In this document: piece after piece, positions 44,013-54,841 of the stretch | Position numbering within the stretch: the stretch's first letter is position 1 | How the letters are laid out: each line of letters starts with the position of its first letter | From: Echria macrotheca | Taxonomy: Eukaryota > Ascomycota > Sordariomycetes > Sordariales > Schizotheciaceae | Assembly: GCA_030411725.1 (NCBI GenBank) | Contig: MU839830.1 | Coordinates: forward strand, 930,001 to 994,000 | Reading direction: 5' to 3' | DNA length: 64,000 nt | Notes under the pieces: model-generated | The model's input: only the letters and a program-made list of their open reading frames with translations | The model's database searches: none | What the model was told of the DNA's origin: nothing | Program-made: the position numbers and the translations under genes

Positions 44013-46156
44013 TCATTTCTCTAGCAGTTCAAGCAAGAGCTTCGTGCCTTGATTCCCACCGCCCTTTTGTGCCTCCTTTGGCTTCTTTCCTGCTCCCTTC
44101 GACTTCTTTACCACATCTTCACTCTTCACCTTTTCTGAACCTGATCCCTCAGTTGCTGCCTTTTTGAGAGCCTTCTTGTGAGACTGCAGGGTCTTCGTGA
44201 GCTCCACCTTTGAGGAGAAGTCAGGAGATTCCAACAGTCCCAGAACCGTGAATGAGCTTGGCCCGGTCGCCCACTGGAGGATGTGATCCTTGATAGCCGG
44301 ATACAGAATATCGGCAAAGCTGAGCGGAGGGTCAATTCGCTTGATCGCACCCGCTTTCCTATCAAATCTGCCGCCAGCGAGGAGTGTCCTCAACATCTTG
44401 CCTCCGTGAGGCGTAAGGGAGAGATGTGGCAGTGGGGGAGGGTAGACCTCGTCATCGGAAACTGGCGTAGGGTCACCCTCTGCCGTTGAAGCGATCGCCT
44501 TCAAAGCACCAGACTTATCTCCCACGGTGGAAAGCAGAACATCGGTGACAAATTGACAGCCGAACGAGGTGGCGACAAGATCTTTGGGCGACGCAGCGAC
44601 AGCAGCTAGGAGTTGGGGTGACATGTGCGTAATGAGCTCCTTTCGCCGGGTTTCGGGATCTTTTTTGCTTGTGGTCTTCCGTATCTCATGTATCTCGGCC
44701 AAAATCTCCAGATCGACGGCATGGCTGGCTGGAAATAGCGATTTCGATTGACCCTCGAACAGATATTGAACCGTAATGCGAGCATTGAGATCATTCGCCA
44801 GAAAGATAATGTTTTCGACCTTCGTCTCCTCGTCCTTGCCCAAAATCTCTGGGAAGATGGATTTGGAGGTGAGAACGGTATCATCAATGACATCGTATGC
44901 AGCCAAAATAACCATATGTGCGTTCATATCGCCACACATCAGCCGGAATGTGTCCTTGAACGTCTTGAGAATCTGCTTGCGATCCTTGGCATTTCCGGAG
45001 GCAAGTAGTAGGCAAACAAGGCGAGCCCCCGACTTGGTGAATGCCATGTTCTTCAACAAATCGCCATTCTCGTCCTGCTTGACAATCTCGACGAATTCCT
45101 TGAGTTCCTCACTCTCGGGCTTGAGATTCAAGAAGTATTGGAGCATTGCGTCGTGAAGCATGGTAAACCCCGTGAGTTTCTTTTGGATGAGGCCGTTGAT
45201 CATGTCGAATAGGTACTTCATCGAGGTGGCTCTCTTGGATGGTTCCTTCTCAAGGATCTGCGAAAGGTCATCCGTCTCCGCATCATCGCCCCCCTTGAAC
45301 AGAGCAAACTCCGGTCCGTACCATTCTCGGAGGAGCTTGGCCTTTTGGGCTTTCGTAGCGACGCCGCGGTAGACATCGTCCAGAATCCAAGACGCTTCGG
45401 CGTGGTGGATCAGCTTGCGAACCTTGCCGTAGAACTCTGGAATGATGAGGTCCCGGATCTCGCTATCGTTCTGGACGAGAAGTTTTCCAATCAGGAACTT
45501 GGCATATCTGCTCTCAGCAAGCTGGGCATAAGTCCCTTGGAGTTCCTTCGCGATCTGTTTTCGCTGGGCCGGAGTCGAATACTTGATCGCCGTCTGTACA
45601 GCTCGAACCGCATCATGTTTCAGTACGAAGTCCTTGATTCGGCCTGTAATGATGGTGTAAAGCTCGTCGACTAGCTGTTGACGCTCCTCCTTGGGCACGT
45701 GTGACTTTCGGCGCAACTTCTCCCACAGCTTCTTGGTCCGTTGAACCTCGTCAGCCAGTGGCTTCGCAGCTTTCCGTTCCTGTGCGAGCTGCTTTTGCTT
45801 TGCGTGGGCTTCTTTGGAGCTTTGGCCTGGGGTATGTTAGTGTTGTGCCCGGAATTGTCTTACTACTACCAACCTGGCTGTGCTGCGGTCTTCCGTGGAC
45901 CGCCATCAGTGTTATCGTCGCCCACTTTCTTTCCATTCTGACTTTGTTTTGGACGCGAGGTAAGCGCACCGCCCTCATCTTCTGAGTCAGAAGACACATC
46001 GTTGCTACTGTCGGATTCGATGTCCTCCTTGACCGGGGCTCGCTTGGGAGTCGGTGCCGTCCTGGGCTTCTTCGAGCGATTATCGGCGTGGCCCTTGTCG
46101 CTGGAGCTAGCCTTCCTCTTTCCTCCGGAAGCTGCAGCAAAAGATTTTGGTGCCAT
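44013..46156 (-). CDS. PUF6: Pumilio-repeat ribosome biogenesis factor Puf6
   Basis: Puf6 acts in 60S subunit maturation in the nucleolus and, in yeast, represses ASH1 mRNA. Exons 46156-45874 and 45826-44013 flank a 47-nt intron and give 698 aa. The first 120 residues are Lys/Ser-rich with acidic stretches, a nucleolar-type tail (MAPKSFAAASGGKRKASSSD). The junction reads QPG-QSSKEAHAKQ. The helical repeats follow: VPKEERQQLVDELYTIITGR, KDFVLKHDAVRAVQTAIKY, ESRYAKFLIGKLL, HHAEASWILDDVY, EWYGPEF. The CPL region includes HMSPQLLAAVAASPKDLVAT, SFGCQFVTDVLLSTVGD and TPHGGKMLRTLLAGG. The C-terminus is Lys-rich and ends TKLLLELLEK. It is divergent from GIR2 with 309 bp between starts. The match to Puf6/PUM3, rather than a cytoplasmic Puf, rests on these blocks and the CPL domain. 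Confidence 0.94.
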
Positions 46157-46465
46157 TGTGTTAGAAAGGTCTTCGATTCTGCGGTGAGTTGTCGAAGAAC
46201 TGACGGCCGCAGGGCATGTCGTAGAGTTAAAAACTGCAAAGCCTCCTACCCCTGTCAATTCAATTTTTTAGTGGAACCCGTTGATTTGCCAGGCGGTGAA
46301 GAAATCTTGGTGGGGTGCAGCTAGCACCACCCCCACCATGGAACTGCATCCTTGATCCCGCGTTGAATTCGGCCCCTCACTACCCAAACATATTGGTTCT
46401 GCTACACCGTACTCAGCGCTACAGTCGACATCGGCCTGTGAACGAACCGACTTGAATTATCCAAT
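46157..46465. promoter_or_regulatory. Bidirectional PUF6/GIR2 promoter
   Basis: Only 309 bp separate the divergent ATGs. An A/T stretch (CAATTTTTTAG at about 46,261-46,271) resembles the RRPE ribosome-biogenesis element loosely. No TATA box is seen. Co-regulation of the two genes is an inference. Confidence 0.4.
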
Positions 46466-47224
46466 ATGGGACGAGAGGATCAAGTCGAGGAGCGCGAAGT
46501 CCTCGACTCAATCTTTCCAGATGAGATCACAGGTACCTATTCCCCCACTGAGCTCACTTTACAAACCCCCGTGGACGTCACTAAAAGCCATTGCTGTATA
46601 GATGTTGCGGAAAATGAGTACAGGATATCGATCGCCTTGGACATCCCAGACGATGAAGAAGAGGCGCCAGTCATGCTGTTAACAGTGCGATATCCCGAAG
46701 AATATCCCGACAAAGCGCCTTTTCTCGAACTGGCAGCACCACAAGGCGCAACCCCCCACACCTACTTGAATCTGGCCGAGGACAAGACACAGCTTTTAGA
46801 CGGGCTACAGTCCACCATAGAAGAGAACTTGGGGATGGCTATGGTGTTTTCTCTTGTCTCTGCTCTGAAGGAGGCTGCAGAACAACTGGTTCAAGACCGG
46901 AAAGATGAGGCCGCTAAGGCGCACGAGGAGGCAGTACTGGCAGCAGAGCGCGAAGAAAACAAAAAGTTCCATGGTACTCCAGTCAACCGGGAGACGTTCC
47001 TCAAGTGGAGAGACGCGTTCGTTAAGGAAATGGAGGAAGCTCGGATTAGAGAGGAGGAAGAACGACTTGCCGAACTCAAGAAAGCCAGGATAAAAGAGCC
47101 AGTTAAGCTGACAGGAAGGCAACTTTGGGAACGTGGTCTCGCCGGAGGACTGGCTGAGGAGGAAGCTGAGGAGGATAGTGTCCCTATCGAAGAGATGAGG
47201 CAAGTCAAAGTCGCAGACGAGTAG
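46466..47224 (+). CDS. GIR2: RWD-domain translation factor (Gir2/RWDD1)
   Basis: Gir2 binds Gcn1 and the GTPase Rbg2/DRG2 on ribosomes and modulates the Gcn2 response. Single exon, 252 aa (yeast 265). The RWD domain fills about residues 5-125: EDQVEEREVLDSIFPDEITG, ALDIPDDEEEAPVML, and the signature TVRYPEEYPDKAPFLEL (YPxxxP), then EENLGMAMVFSLVSALKEAA. A charged helix follows (VQDRKDEAAKAHEEAVLAAE). The DFRP-binding-like end has GTPVNRETFLKWRDAFVKEM, KLTGRQLWERGL and an acidic EEEAEEDSVPIEEM, as in RWDD1/Gir2. It starts 309 bp from PUF6 and ends 200 bp from ACL4, which converges on it. Confidence 0.93.
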   Translation: MGREDQVEEREVLDSIFPDEITGTYSPTELTLQTPVDVTKSHCCIDVAENEYRISIALDIPDDEEEAPVMLLTVRYPEEYPDKAPFLELAAPQGATPHTYLNLAEDKTQLLDGLQSTIEENLGMAMVFSLVSALKEAAEQLVQDRKDEAAKAHEEAVLAAEREENKKFHGTPVNRETFLKWRDAFVKEMEEARIREEEERLAELKKARIKEPVKLTGRQLWERGLAGGLAEEEAEEDSVPIEEMRQVKVADE

Positions 47225-47424
47225 ACATTGACGACAGGGCATTGAGCAGCAGCATACGAGCCTCAAGTCCGGCAGTTAAATCAAAATGGTACGGGCCTTC
47301 CGCGAGCCTGCCGCCTCTATCAACAAGACCATTTTGGAGATCCCAACTCCGTGACATGCTATAACCGATAGACCATGGAACCAGCGAACGCCGAAACATA
47401 TCAGGTAAAGACGACCAGTCCCCT

Positions 47425-48597
47425 TTATTTCATCTCCTCGTCTTCATCCTCACCATCATCACCTTCGTCGTCTGTATCTTCCCAGATCTCATCCTCATCC
47501 GCGGGGAGGTCCTTTACCTCACTCTTGATGGATTCCAGCAGCTCTTGCGCGTGCTCTCGCAGACGTTCGTCCTCGTACTCCTCGGCGTCAAATATCCGCA
47601 AACATCGAGAAAGCCACTTCCACGATGACCGCCACGCCTCCTGCCACTTGTCCGCATCTGAAGCAGCCTTTTGCTTCTGCTTCTCACCGCGCATGTACCT
47701 TGCGTAACCTCCTAGATACCATGCCTCAACGCTATGGTCATCTTCGCCAACCAGGCGCTCCGCAACGTCGATAGCCCGCTCCTCCATGCCCACTTCGACT
47801 AAGAGTCTAACGAGACCGACCTGGGTCGGGAAGGGAGGAACCGCTGGATCATCGGGTGGAAGATCGACCCACAAGCTCAAACTCCTCTTCAGCGCTTCCC
47901 GGGCTTCCTCTTCCCGTGATTGAGAGATGCGAACATTTGCGACGGTCTGCCAGGTGTCCGGGAGCTCGGGCGCAAGCATAGTCGCTTCGGTTATAAGCGC
48001 CTCGCATCTTTGTTCTGCGTCCTCTTCCCAACTGAGATCCGTCATGTATACCTCAGCCACGGCGCATAGCGTCTCCGCCAGTTTCCGCCTCTTCTCAACG
48101 ACGACAGCTTCTTGTTGGTCTCTCGTGCGGGGGAGCGAGTCGAGCTTGTCGGTGAGCGTTTGGATTTGGGTGCGCAGCGCAGCTGCTCCCCGTTCGAACC
48201 ACGAGACGCTGTCTTTGCCCCCCTCTTCGCTTAGTTGGGCTAGCCAGAGGAATTTCTCTGGTCCTCCGCCCACGTCTTCTGGAAGTTCTCCATCCTCGTC
48301 GACCTTGACCGCCGCAGTGAAGAACTCGCGCGCCTTGTCGACGTCGCCTAGTTCGATGTGTGTTTGTCCAAGGAGGGATAGCGCTGCGCCGGCCAGTCGA
48401 CCCTTTTCGCCAATGTGCTCATAAGCGACACCAGCCGCCTTCGCCGCGTCCTCGGCAAATCCCGACTCGAGAAGGGTCGTCGCTCCTCCGAGGAGCTCTC
48501 TTACATTCACCGCAGGTGCTGGGGTGGTCGCATTCTTGGCACGAAGTCGCTCTTTCGCCTTGTTCTTCGACTTCGATTTTGGCTTCGTTGGTGCCAT
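47425..48597 (-). CDS. ACL4: TPR chaperone of ribosomal protein uL4 (Acl4)
   Basis: Dedicated chaperone that captures newly made Rpl4 (uL4) and escorts it to nuclear pre-60S particles. Single exon, 390 aa, starting MAPTKPKSKSKNKAKERLR. Frame upstream lacks an ATG. Helical TPR repeats are visible: SGFAEDAAKAAGVAYEHIG, LLGQTHIELGDVDKAREFF, AVAEVYMTDLSWEEDAEQRC, PELPDTWQTVANVRISQSRE, and VEAWYLGGYARYMRGEKQ. The last ~40 residues are very acidic (DEIWEDTDDEGDDGEDEDEE), fitting binding of the basic uL4 tail. Acl4 identity comes from the length, the KWLSRCLRIFDAEEYEDERL segment and the acidic end, from memory of fungal homologs. The start lies 940 bp from a divergent CFEM gene. It converges with GIR2. 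Confidence 0.9.
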   Translation of the reverse strand: MAPTKPKSKSKNKAKERLRAKNATTPAPAVNVRELLGGATTLLESGFAEDAAKAAGVAYEHIGEKGRLAGAALSLLGQTHIELGDVDKAREFFTAAVKVDEDGELPEDVGGGPEKFLWLAQLSEEGGKDSVSWFERGAAALRTQIQTLTDKLDSLPRTRDQQEAVVVEKRRKLAETLCAVAEVYMTDLSWEEDAEQRCEALITEATMLAPELPDTWQTVANVRISQSREEEAREALKRSLSLWVDLPPDDPAVPPFPTQVGLVRLLVEVGMEERAIDVAERLVGEDDHSVEAWYLGGYARYMRGEKQKQKAASDADKWQEAWRSSWKWLSRCLRIFDAEEYEDERLREHAQELLESIKSEVKDLPADEDEIWEDTDDEGDDGEDEDEEMK

Positions 48598-49538
48598 TGC
48601 TGGGATCGGGAAACGCAAACCGTGGCGGCGTGTGTCTCGCTCACAGGCGGTCGGTGATAGCTTCAGCAGGGACCCCTCCCGTAGTTTTTTTGTGTCGGCG
48701 GAAATTTTGGGGCTTATCGCAGCGCGATCGTATCGATAAGCTATCACAGCGGATCACCCCCACCACGAGCTTCCCGGCTTGGGCCTTGAAAAGTTCTTGG
48801 CAGATGCAACCCCAAGCCACGCAAGGCATCCAATTTTATTTCATCACATCATGGAAACTGAACCTGAACGTGCAGCGCGTTGCAATATCCGCTACAGTCC
48901 GACTACAGGACTGAACGCCTCTACCTTCAACATGCAATTGACATACACCTCAGACATCTCTTGATGGGCTAGATGAAGATCGGGAGACTTCATTTCCAGG
49001 TTAAAGCATCACCAACGGCCTGAGATCGAATTCCGAGCAAACGATGGCCTTGTGGCTGAACTGTGCGGTAGACGCGGAGATCCTGCGCGATGATTGGCCA
49101 GCGGCGCTTAAAGAAATTAAGGAGTTTGGTGGGGAGAGGCTTGGCCGGCTGAATTGCCAAGTTTACCGTGTTTCACGCCCATCGACATCGCGAAATCGAC
49201 CGGACCCCGGCTCTGACCAAGGTCGCGCGCCCTCGCGTGCCGCTCTCAGCCTGCCCGTCAATAATGGCCGGGTCCATCCGAGAGGATCGGCAGAGGTGCC
49301 TTTCCCCCCCTGAGATCCCACTTCCATGGAAATCCCCAACTGGTGTGCTCTGGGTGAGCTTTTTTCACTCTCAGTCACTCGTTCACTCACCCGAGAGATA
49401 CCTCTGCGTGTGTCGCGGTAAAGAGGTGGTTTCCAGGTGTTGAGGTGCCAAAGAGGTCGTCAACCCGAGTCCAATACACAGCTCAGTCCAGGCCGCAACC
49501 TATCGCCAGACCGAAAGCCTGGCAGCCCCTCAACCGCC
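48598..49538. promoter_or_regulatory. Divergent ACL4/CFEM promoter region
   Basis: A 941-bp interval between divergent starts. No gene is supported. The 3' portion is probably the CFEM gene leader. Confidence 0.4.
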
Positions 49539-50291
49539 ATGCTCCAACCGCGACTCATAACCGCCATCGGCACGGCGGCGGCCCTCCTCTGCCTCGCGGG
49601 CCACGCCAGCGCGACGAACGTCTTCCTATTCCCCGACTGCGTCGACAACTGCGTGGCCAGCTCCGGGTGCGAGACGGAGAGCGCAAAGTGCATCTGCAAG
49701 CCGGCGAAGCCGAAGGCCAGCTTCCTTGACGACGTGGTGACCTGCCTGTACTACCACTGCAAGGACGAGCTGCGCGCCGTGGACCTCACCTTCCTGAACC
49801 CCGTCCGGGCCGGCTGCGACTTCGCCAAGAGCCCGCTCCCCAAGGACGACGTCAAAAACGCGCAGAAGCTCGCCGCCAGCTTCATCGCGAAACTGCCGCC
49901 TCTGTTTCCGCCTCCTCCGCCTCCACCACCGCCGTTTGGACCGCCCCAGCAGACAACGGTCCAGCAGCAGACTTACACCAAAGCACCCCCGGTACCTACC
50001 GGCCAGCCAGGCGACAGCACGTCCGCAGACTCGGATACCCCGTCTCCATCACCAAGCCCGACGCTATCGACTAGCGCTGGGAATCCCCCGCCGTCACTAC
50101 CGCCGCCAACTTCGGCCGCGCAACCACCACCATCCGGGCCTGACTCGTCTACGCCCACGCAGGACGCGCCGGGCCGGGTGCCGACGGATTCGAGCCCGTT
50201 TGCCACGTTTAACGCGGCGAGTTCGTTCACTGGGACTGGAAGGGCGGGGTGGTTATCTCTTCCTCTTATCGTCGCTATGGTTTTTAGGTGA
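49539..50291 (+). CDS. CFEM-like GPI-anchored surface protein
   Basis: Predicted secreted wall or membrane protein; CFEM proteins bind heme or act at the host interface. Single exon, 250 aa. A signal peptide (RLITAIGTAAALLCLAGHAS) precedes eight Cys in CFEM order: PDCVDNC, SSGCETESAKCIC, VVTCLYYHC, RAGCDFA. A Pro-rich spacer follows with a run of nine Pro (PPPPPPPPP, interrupted before FGPP), then Ser/Thr/Pro-rich stalk and a hydrophobic C-terminus (GWLSLPLIVAMVF) that fits a GPI signal. The stretch after CIC is KPAKPKASFLDD, longer than in usual CFEM domains, so I call it CFEM-like. Strong G+C in the third codon position sets it apart from its flanks. The ATG is chosen by the signal peptide. 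Function is inferred. Confidence 0.85.
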   Translation: MLQPRLITAIGTAAALLCLAGHASATNVFLFPDCVDNCVASSGCETESAKCICKPAKPKASFLDDVVTCLYYHCKDELRAVDLTFLNPVRAGCDFAKSPLPKDDVKNAQKLAASFIAKLPPLFPPPPPPPPPFGPPQQTTVQQQTYTKAPPVPTGQPGDSTSADSDTPSPSPSPTLSTSAGNPPPSLPPPTSAAQPPPSGPDSSTPTQDAPGRVPTDSSPFATFNAASSFTGTGRAGWLSLPLIVAMVFR

Positions 50292-50842
50292 CGGAGGTCT
50301 TATGGAGTTATGGGATTATGAAGCTCAACTGGCCCACTTGGGGTGCGGGTGTTCTTTCTGGTGTTGGAAAGACGCCGCGCCCACGAGGACCTGCTAGGGG
50401 TATGAAAAACGGATGGATGGGACCTAGGATGAGGAAGCCGGAATGGCAGGAGGCGGACTCGACGGTGGCTTTGCGTTGCATTACACATAGCATGTCCAGG
50501 TGTTAGGTTGAACTACGGGGGCGTTTGATGAGACCAAGCAACGGAGGTAATGTCTTTTCTAATTCTTAATTCACGACTATTGATGCTTTCAAATACACGA
50601 ATGACCCACTTTATTAAGGAGCACGGAGTGTAGAGCCCAAAGGCAGTCAGGGGTATGGAGGATAGGCGCATTCGGTGTTAGCCAGGTACGTTAGGAGGGT
50701 TTCTCAGCCTCTGCAGCTGGGTCTTGGTACACCTCATCTTTGACACCACTACACCTACCTGGCCAGCCGTCTTCCGCGGCACAAAAATAGCTATGAGTAC
50801 AGACATGTAGTGAAAACCGGCTTCACGAACATGTGCCCCCCT
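50292..50842. other. Tail-to-tail spacer between the CFEM gene and MSH5
   Basis: A 551-bp convergent spacer. No gene, repeat or RNA seen. Confidence 0.45.
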
Positions 50843-53800
50843 TCATTCTTCCATCTCGTAGCCACGTTCATCCATCATGTCGATATTACCAGCATATCCA
50901 TCCCTTCCCCCGCCCTCATCCATCCGCTCACCCTCTTCCTCGACCGCAAGAAGCCGACGCAACAACTCGCGTACGTCCCCTTCTCGGCCTCCAGGCTCAT
51001 CAACATACGGCAACCTCGCATTGATCAACCCCGTCGCAATCCGCCGTGCCGGGCCCGTCTTATGCGCGTCCCTCTCGTCGCGGTCTCTACTCATGATGAC
51101 CTCCAGATCCTCGTTGTTGTCCATATAACCGATCAGCTCCCTCGCCCTGTCGATGATCGCCCTCTCCACGCCGTGGATGGCGGCACAGGAAAGCGCCAGG
51201 CTCGACGGACCACGTCCCGGGAGCAGCTGGTACAGGTAGACGAGTTGATCCTCGACGTCCCGGGCCTGTGGATTCTCGTGCGTCTCCATGTGCGCGAAAC
51301 CCACAAAGTCCAGCGGCTCGAGGAGGTTGTGTTCAAAAACGTCGTGGAAATGGGTTCCCACGAGCACCTTGGGCCGGTCTCCTTCCATCGCCAGGAAGTG
51401 GGCGAGATAGGCGGCAAACACCGCTGAGCCGGTCTCGACGGAGGTGCCCTTTCCGAACTCATCGGCTAGAACTAGGCTCCTGCGTGTGGCGAAGTTGATC
51501 GTGAAGGCGGCCTGCCTGAGATCAACTAAGAATGCGCTCTCGTCGTCAACCACTGTCTCCCGTGTGGCGATCCTGGTTAGGATACGATCAGTTATTCCGA
51601 TAGTGGCCCGCAAGGCAGGAACGTAGCTTCCAATGTGTGCTAAAAATACGATAAGGGCGACTTGCTTCATATAGATGCTTTTGCCCGAGTTGTTTGGACC
51701 TGTAAGAATCAGCATAGAGGGCGGTGAGGGAGGATCGCCGCCTCGGGCTATGGTGTGGTCGCTTTCTGAGCCCCTTTCACTCGCTTGGTGCGGGTTCCGA
51801 CGGCTTCCAGAGTGTGGTCCGAGACCTTCTGTCGTGTTACTGGTTTGTTCTGCGTTGTCGCTCAGCGAATCGTCATCGCTGCCGTAACTCGAGGTGTCGT
51901 CTCCGTCTAGGGTCCCCGCCCCCCCTTCCACTGAGCAGTCGTTCGGGATGAAAGAAGGTACGATTAACTCCTGGAGAGGATGACGACCCTCGGAAATCTC
52001 AATAACGTTGGAAAGTGTTATCTGGGGCGCCGTCCAATTATATTTCTCAGCAGCCGCGGCCAGGGCAAGGAGGCTGTCGAGCTCGCCCAGGGCATCAGAT
52101 GATCTAGTGACAGCCTCTTCATGAACCAGAATCTCGGACGCCAGATTCACCATGATGGATATTTCTTCGTCTATCAGAAGCAGTCAGCTATGCGCTTACT
52201 CGGTGCTTAGACTGGTTTAAAACTTACCGGATATCCTTGTGTGTAGATCGCCATGTTCCGCATCCAACTCCAACATCATTGGATTCTTATAGAAGGCGAG
52301 ATCATCAGCAATGAATCTGAGTTCCCACTCTCCATCCATCGAATTTTCTCCATTATAAGCACCCTGGTTAGTTTCGGGGTCGAGTGTAACGGCTACAAAG
52401 AAACCCAGCTGGGGAATCATGGTGCAATACTCGATACACCGCCTTGCCCCATGAGGAACCGTCGCCACTACATCTTCTTTGAGTTTTGGCAACCAGTCGG
52501 AGACGCGATAGAAGAGTTTTTTGAGTTCGTCCAAGTTTTGGCTATTGCCTGGCTGGATAACCGTGTGGCCACTTTCATCGGACAGTTGAAAATCGATAGT
52601 GGAGGATATCTTGGCACCAATCTCGTATAATTGTCGGATATCAATGAGCTCACACGCCTGGCATGATCAACAACTCGGAACCACAGAGTTACATTCGACG
52701 TTTCATGAAACTTACATCCATCAAGAGTGCGGCATTTTCATACCCGGAGAGTGAGATAACGGAGTCTCTGATCTGTATGGCGACCATGGCATGATGAAGC
52801 AATGTCTTCCATTCCTTCGTTCTTAAAGATAGCTGACCTCGAATCCGATCGACACCTAGCCTCACATGGCGTAGTAGTATTTTGCCGTTCTTGATCTTGC
52901 CCATAAGTTTGCGAATGGCACGCACAGTCTCTTGGTTTTGGGGACGGAGAAACGTGGCTATTGCTCTCTGGCGTTCCTCAATCAACTCGGGATCTGTGCT
53001 GGGTCGAAACAGCATCTGTCGGAGTTTGGCTTTTCCAGGGCCCGTCCGGGCAAACATCTGCAAAAGTCCGTAGACAGAGAGGCTTTCCTTTGCCTTGGCC
53101 TCCGAGATATTCGAGTGGTTTGCCTGAGGATTGGGGTGAAGCTCGGAGTGAAGAATCTGAAGAGATATTAGAGCGTCGGCACTCACTATCATGGTATTTT
53201 CCGGCGTCTCCATTATTAGCGACCTCACAACAAATGCCGGGGCGTCGTCATTTTCCCCTGGCACGTTCTCAGCTGCTCTTCGACGTTCGATATCACCCAG
53301 GACTGCTCCCGCACACCCAACGGAGATATAGTTATCGAGATCAATGGTTCTGGAGAGACGAGTGAGATCAGCATGCCGCGAAGAGCCAATGTAGCCCGTC
53401 GCGTGGTCATCTGTGGGGAGGACCTCCAGCGAGTTCCTCCCCTCCCGTACGATGTTCAGACAGGCAAGTGCATCTTTGGCTGTCTCGTAGTTGAACTCTG
53501 CAGAAACCAGATGTCGCAAAATGTGAGAACCAGCTCGATGATGAATGTTTTCATCGTAGAGCCCCTGCGCATCTCTCTCGAGCAGTTCGATCAGAGCGAT
53601 AGATGAACGGTTTGGAACCAGGACGGTTGTGGGTCGTACCCTCAGAAGTAACGTCTCAACTGCCTCAGTGCCGCCCATTGCCCACTCTTCCTCAATGTGA
53701 AGGGTTCCGTCAGCTGCCGAGAAGTAAGAACACCCAACTCTACCGCCTTCGCCCATGTCGATGGCCATTATGACCTCACTGAAGACATCACGATCGTCTG

Positions 53801-54524
53801 CGTCGATGTCTTCGCGGTCCACATGTTCATCTCGGCCGGAGCGTCCATGGTTGAGATATTCGAGGGCGCTATGATCCAAACGTGGACGACTGTAACCTAC
53901 CGACGAGGAGGCTGTCGGTGCTCTTCGTGATGAGGTGTGAAGGGGAGAAGCTAGGGATCTTTGCGATGTTCGCCGTTGAGACAGGCGGGAGCTTGAGGAG
54001 AATGCTGTGGAGGAGGATGATCGTGTGTAGTTTCGACCAGCGGAAGCAGATCCGGATGGATGATCTTGCTGTCTGTTCAGTGCAGCAGCAACTGGTGTCG
54101 ACAATTTCCCGGAGAGCAGCTGTGACGGTGATGACTGGTACCTAGAGTCTGATGCTGTGCGTGGGATACTGTGGTGACTTCGTCGAAATTGCGAGGGCGA
54201 GCCTGATGTGGATATCGATATGGACGGAGATATGGACGAAAGAGCAACGGAGGAACTTTCAGAAGACGAAGCTGTTGGAAAGATGGTCGATATTGTAGGA
54301 GAAATCGAAGGCGTTATCGTCCGAGCCCATGATGTCAAGAACGAAGACTTGGATGTTGCCCGGCCATTGCCATGCTGACTCCTCGACAGATTGTCTCGGT
54401 CCTGTGTTCCCAGCCGAATAGTCGAAGATGGGGCCGGACTGCTACCAGAATACAACGGCGAGTCATGACTCCGAGGGGAGGCAAGGTGCGACGCGCTACG
54501 AGTGGTATTGGTGAACGGGGCCAT
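50843..54524 (-). CDS. MSH5: Meiotic MutS homolog Msh5
   Basis: Msh5 pairs with Msh4 as a sliding clamp that stabilises recombination intermediates and promotes interfering crossovers; it does not repair mismatches. Exons 54524-52716, 52657-52228 and 52170-50843 give 1,188 aa, longer than usual (about 850-950). The first ~240 residues are Ser/Arg-rich and disordered. Then come DRDVFSEVIMAIDMGEGG, the lever/clamp core (KLRQMLFRPSTDPELIEERQ, MGKIKNGKILLRHVRLGVDR), ISEGRHPLQELIVPSFIPND, a ~70-residue acidic insertion, and the ATPase: Walker A LTGPNNSGKSIYMKQ near 905, GITDRILTRIATRETV, Walker B LVLADEFGKGTS, and VGTHFHDVFEHNLLE. The absence of the MutS mismatch-binding Phe-x-Glu domain fits Msh5. 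The intron 1 acceptor could be CCAG or, 9 nt further, GTGAG; CCAG is preferred. EMC5 lies just upstream. Confidence 0.93.
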
Positions 54525-54841
54525 GATGACTGCCTCCCGTAACACTTACGATGGGCGGTGATATTGTCGGAGAAAAAGAAGCTGGCCAGCCAACCCCGCG
54601 TCTCTGGTCCATCAAAGGCGACACTTAGCGCCCCGTCTTGAAGGTTTCCGATGCCCCGAGTCTGCAAGATAGGAAGGCGCGAGGGCTAACAGTGGTCCGG
54701 GTTAGATAGCCCATATGAGACATCCAAACCCCACGAAGCAGCACCAATCGCGACATGGGAGAACGATAATGTTGTACCGTCAATTATTATGCTTTTCCCA
54801 GCCCCAATGAAGCCCCATACCGATAGGCCTGACCGTGACCG
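54525..54841. promoter_or_regulatory. MSH5 promoter / EMC5 3' region
   Basis: Only 317 bp separate the EMC5 stop from the MSH5 ATG on the same strand. It must contain the EMC5 terminator and the MSH5 promoter. A GTAAGT lies just upstream of the MSH5 start on the - strand, so a 5' UTR intron is possible. Confidence 0.4.
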
